24,731 bases of DNA from Phil1 sp964600045. GTDB lineage: Bacteria > Bacillota > Clostridia > Christensenellales > CAG-138. Position numbers and translations under genes: made by a program. Numbering within the stretch: position 1 is the first letter of the stretch; every line of letters begins with the position of its first letter. Location: assembly GCA_964600045.1 (NCBI GenBank), contig CAZRHS010000022.1, positions 1-24,731 on the forward strand. Direction: 5' to 3'. Shown here piece after piece: positions 21,701-24,731 of the stretch. Under the pieces are notes generated by a model. It was given only the letters and a program-made list of their open reading frames with translations, was not told the origin of the DNA and made no database searches.

Positions 21701-24619
21701 TTAAAGTTCGCATTCCATGAATGCTTTGCCGTGCTCCATGCGCCCGGTAAACTCAAACCCGAGCTTTTTATGCATGGACACGGTGTTTTCATTATCGGGT
21801 TCAACCCTGACAAGCGCTTTATCGGCGCCAAGGCCCTTAAGCTCCGCCAAAGCGAGCTTTATAGCGGCAGTGCCGAAGCCCTTATTCTGGAAGCGTTTAT
21901 CTATCATAAGGCGCACTATTTCATACACGCCCCGCTCCGCATCCGCGCTGAGCATTGCAAAGCCAACGGCTACGCCGCGCTGAGTAATGGCATAGGGCAG
22001 CGCGTTTTCAACGGCCGCGGCCTCGGCAAGCGAAACATCGTTGCCGGTAATTCTTTCCTGCTGATCCTCGTTTACGGCAAGCCTCAGCACATCATATACG
22101 TTAGCGTCGTTAACGCGCTCAAGCTGCACATCCTCGTTGCGGATATACACATCGTCCATCTCGTATCTCATGCGCTGAACGAATGACGCGGCACCTATCT
22201 CGTCCGCCTCCGCGCGGGCTTCGGGCGCGTTCATAAGCACCGCCGCGCTTACGTTATACTGCGGATCCATATAAAGGCAGCTTTGCGCACAGTCAAGGGC
22301 GCTGTCCGCATAATACCAGCCGTTCAGCGTTTTAAGCCCGCAGGCGTTCGGCGCGAACATAATATCCGCGTGCTCCTCGTCAAACAATTCGCCCGCAAGC
22401 AAAGCCTTTCCGAAATGCGCCAAATCGAATGCGCTTACCACTGCGCCGGCCTCGCCGCCGGATATTTCGGGGGCGTTCACAACCGCGCTTTCGTCGCCGA
22501 ATTTAGCCGTGTAGGTTACCTCGGCCTGCTTATCAAGGCCTGTATCATTCATGCCGAGCGGCGCGAACACAAGCTCTTCAAGCGTTTGGGCAAGCGTTTT
22601 GCCGTACGCCTTCGCCGCCGCCATGCCGAGGATGCGATAAGTGCTTCTAAATCCCGCGTTTTGGTCGGGGTCATTATCAACGCCAAGCGCGTTCACGATT
22701 TTAAGCACGTCTTCATCGGTTATTACGCCGTTGAGAGTATTCCAGTTAAGCTTAAATTCTTCCGCGGCGCTGAGATTTTCTGACCTAGCGCGATTATAAA
22801 GCTTAAAGTTCAAATCATAGTCCGCGTAATCGGGCACGGCCTTCTGACCAAGCAAAAGTTCCTTAGCCGTCACCTCACAGGCGTGAGCATATTCGGGAAC
22901 GTATTTATCAAGCGGCGCTTCTATATCAAGCTTTCCAAGCATATCAAGCTTCAAAACGGCCGCCGCCGTGAATGCCATTGTTATGCCGCCGGCCGCGAAA
23001 CGGGTATGAATTCCGTTCAGGTCCTGCTTACTCGCGTTAGCCACGCCTATGGCGGTATCGTAAAGCGGCTCTTCACCGCGCACGCAGTACAGCGCGCCGT
23101 TTATGCCCCACTGTTTGGCAATCTGGTTGAGCCTGCGGCCTATGAACAGGTCCGGCTCCTCCTCCTTCTTAGGCGTAAGCGCGGGCATACGCACAACGCC
23201 GCTTTGCCCATAGGTAAGCTCAAATTCATCAAACAAGTCGGGTATTTCCGCATCAAGGCCAAGCGAGCGCACGGATGAAGCGAACAGGTCAAGCGTTTTG
23301 CTTTCGCCATGCACAAGGAATACGCACTTCGGCGCGGAGCCAATCTCCCTGACCCACTGCAGCAGCTCGCTCCTGCCGGCGTGGCCGGAGAAGCCCTCTA
23401 TTCTGCGAATGGCGGCATTAACCTGAATTTGCTCACCGAAAAGCTTAACGCTCTTCGCGCCGTCCAGCAGAAGCCTGCCAAGGGTGCCGTTTGCCTGATA
23501 ACCGACAAATAGTATTGTGGAATCCGGCCTATAAAGATTATGCTTAAGATGGTGCCTTATCCTGCCGGCATCGCACATGCCGGAGGACGATATGATTATA
23601 TTGCAGCCGGGCTGGAAGTTTATAAGCTTGCTTTCATCGCTTGTTTCAGCAACCCTTAGATTTGGAAGATCAAAGGGCGAGCCGCCTTCCTTAAGCATTT
23701 CAAGCGCCTCTTCATCATAGTACTCTCTGGCACAGCGCTCGTATATTTTGGTCGCGTTTATGCCAAGGGGGCTATCCACAAACACAGGCACCTTTTCAAG
23801 GCCGGGAATGGCGTTTTTCATCATAAGGCGCTTTATTGTATAAAGCAGTTCCTGCGTTCTGCCGACGGCGAAAGAAGGAATTACTATATTGCCGCCGCGG
23901 GCTATGCCTTCTTCAAGCACCTGCTTAAGCTGATTTTCCTTATCCTCTTCCTTAACAACATCATGATCGCGGTCGCCATAGGTGCCCTCCATCACAACGT
24001 AATCCGCGCCGTCTATACTGGCGGGGTCGCGCAAAATAGGCCTTTCGTCGCGCCCTATATCGCCCGAGAAAACAAGCTTTGTGGTTGTGCCTTTTTCCTC
24101 CGCCCAAAGCTCTATAGCGGCACTTCCCAAAAGATGGCCAATATCATTAAACCTGGCCCTGAGTCCCGGCCAGACCTCCACTATATCGCCATAGCTTACG
24201 GGGCTGAAACGTTCAAGCGTATTTTGAGCATCCGCCACGGTATACATGGGCTCCACCAGCGGCTTGCCGGCGCGCAGATTCTTGCGGTTTTGATACTCCG
24301 CGTCCTGCTCCTGAATATGGGCACTGTCCGGCAGCATTATGCCGGAGAGCTCCGCTGTGGCCTTGGTTGCGAATATTTTGCCGTTAAAGCCGCGCTTAAC
24401 AAGCAGCGGCAAAAGGCCGCTGTGGTCTATATGGGCATGGGTAAGGAGCACCGCATCTATTTCGCCGGGGTCAAACGCGAAATCGGACGCTCCGAGTTCG
24501 CCCTTCTCATCCGCGCCCTGGCGCATTCCGCAATCGATAAGCACCTTGCCGCCCTCGTAGCACAGCATGTGGCACGAACCTGTAACGCAGCGTGCCGCTC
24601 CGCAGAATCTAAGCTTCAT
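21701..24619 (-). CDS. Three-domain fusion: beta-CASP metallo-beta-lactamase RNase, inactive serine-hydrolase-like domain, GNAT acetyltransferase
   Basis: 972 residues. Residues 1-480 are a complete beta-CASP nuclease of the kind that cuts or trims RNA: zinc motif HAHIDH (61-66), H162, D187, an E-G-T-Y segment near 211, H413 in SGHAGRSELL and H437 in FLVHGE. Residues about 490-805 follow the class C beta-lactamase/penicillin-binding fold, seen in TMAFTAAAVLKL and VFAPLGMNDTG, but the SxxK nucleophile motif reads G545-I-T-M548 and the YxN motif is missing, so this part is probably not an enzyme. Residues about 830-972 are a GNAT acetyltransferase with acetyl-CoA loop QNKGFG (911-916) and NTVSMHKKLGF, nearest in look to polyamine acetyltransferases. 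No signal peptide, so cytoplasmic. ATG is preceded by AAGGAGGG eight bases upstream. The stop lies 9 bases before the protease gene, implying co-transcription. What the combined protein does is unknown. Confidence 0.9.
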   Translation of the reverse strand: MKLRFCGAARCVTGSCHMLCYEGGKVLIDCGMRQGADEKGELGASDFAFDPGEIDAVLLTHAHIDHSGLLPLLVKRGFNGKIFATKATAELSGIMLPDSAHIQEQDAEYQNRKNLRAGKPLVEPMYTVADAQNTLERFSPVSYGDIVEVWPGLRARFNDIGHLLGSAAIELWAEEKGTTTKLVFSGDIGRDERPILRDPASIDGADYVVMEGTYGDRDHDVVKEEDKENQLKQVLEEGIARGGNIVIPSFAVGRTQELLYTIKRLMMKNAIPGLEKVPVFVDSPLGINATKIYERCAREYYDEEALEMLKEGGSPFDLPNLRVAETSDESKLINFQPGCNIIISSSGMCDAGRIRHHLKHNLYRPDSTILFVGYQANGTLGRLLLDGAKSVKLFGEQIQVNAAIRRIEGFSGHAGRSELLQWVREIGSAPKCVFLVHGESKTLDLFASSVRSLGLDAEIPDLFDEFELTYGQSGVVRMPALTPKKEEEPDLFIGRRLNQIAKQWGINGALYCVRGEEPLYDTAIGVANASKQDLNGIHTRFAAGGITMAFTAAAVLKLDMLGKLDIEAPLDKYVPEYAHACEVTAKELLLGQKAVPDYADYDLNFKLYNRARSENLSAAEEFKLNWNTLNGVITDEDVLKIVNALGVDNDPDQNAGFRSTYRILGMAAAKAYGKTLAQTLEELVFAPLGMNDTGLDKQAEVTYTAKFGDESAVVNAPEISGGEAGAVVSAFDLAHFGKALLAGELFDEEHADIMFAPNACGLKTLNGWYYADSALDCAQSCLYMDPQYNVSAAVLMNAPEARAEADEIGAASFVQRMRYEMDDVYIRNEDVQLERVNDANVYDVLRLAVNEDQQERITGNDVSLAEAAAVENALPYAITQRGVAVGFAMLSADAERGVYEIVRLMIDKRFQNKGFGTAAIKLALAELKGLGADKALVRVEPDNENTVSMHKKLGFEFTGRMEHGKAFMECEL

Positions 24620-24668
24620 AAATACAGCCCTCCTTATCTTAATCTTATCCTATTTTTATTAAGCCTTA

Positions 24669-24731
<63 letters not shown>

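Overview
All supported genes lie on the minus strand, so transcription runs from high to low coordinates. Gene content points to a bacterium of the Bacillota, most likely class Clostridia: PhoB/WalK-type two-component systems, RapZ next to WhiA, ScpA/ScpB, a sodium-pumping oxaloacetate decarboxylase, strong GGAGG ribosome binding sites and sigma-A-like promoters. I cannot name a genus. No rRNA, tRNA, CRISPR array, insertion sequence or phage gene was seen.

Right block (about 24731 to 18890): the last codons of a SEC-C protein (probably SecA), then a 972-residue three-domain fusion (beta-CASP metallo-beta-lactamase RNase, catalytically dead serine-hydrolase-like domain, GNAT acetyltransferase), an M50 membrane protease, scpA, scpB and a rluB-type pseudouridine synthase, ended by a terminator. 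The protease-scpA-scpB-rluB order is a familiar Firmicute cluster; the fusion at its head is not.

Middle block (18709 to 15182): four genes for a membrane Na+-translocating decarboxylase (gamma, biotin carrier, beta, alpha), ending in a terminator built from two overlapping inverted repeats. Next come two tandem response regulator/histidine kinase pairs (15133 to 9883), each with a good promoter, and a PflX-like radical SAM gene that overlaps the second kinase gene by four bases.

The intergenic stretch 8660-8983 holds a candidate structured RNA with its own weak promoter, a perfect closing stem and a terminator, followed by the promoter of the left block.

Left block (8724 to 1): one tightly packed operon, murB-rapZ-whiA-dnaE-pfkA-rlmD, joining peptidoglycan synthesis, an RNase adapter, a division regulator, replication, glycolysis and 23S rRNA methylation. 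yvcK, usually between rapZ and whiA, is absent. After the rlmD TGA the frame stays open to the window edge and resembles a tail found on RlmD of other Clostridia.

The most unusual items are the three-domain fusion with its pseudoenzyme centre, the unidentified RNA at 8728-8886, and the radical SAM protein tied to a sensor kinase.
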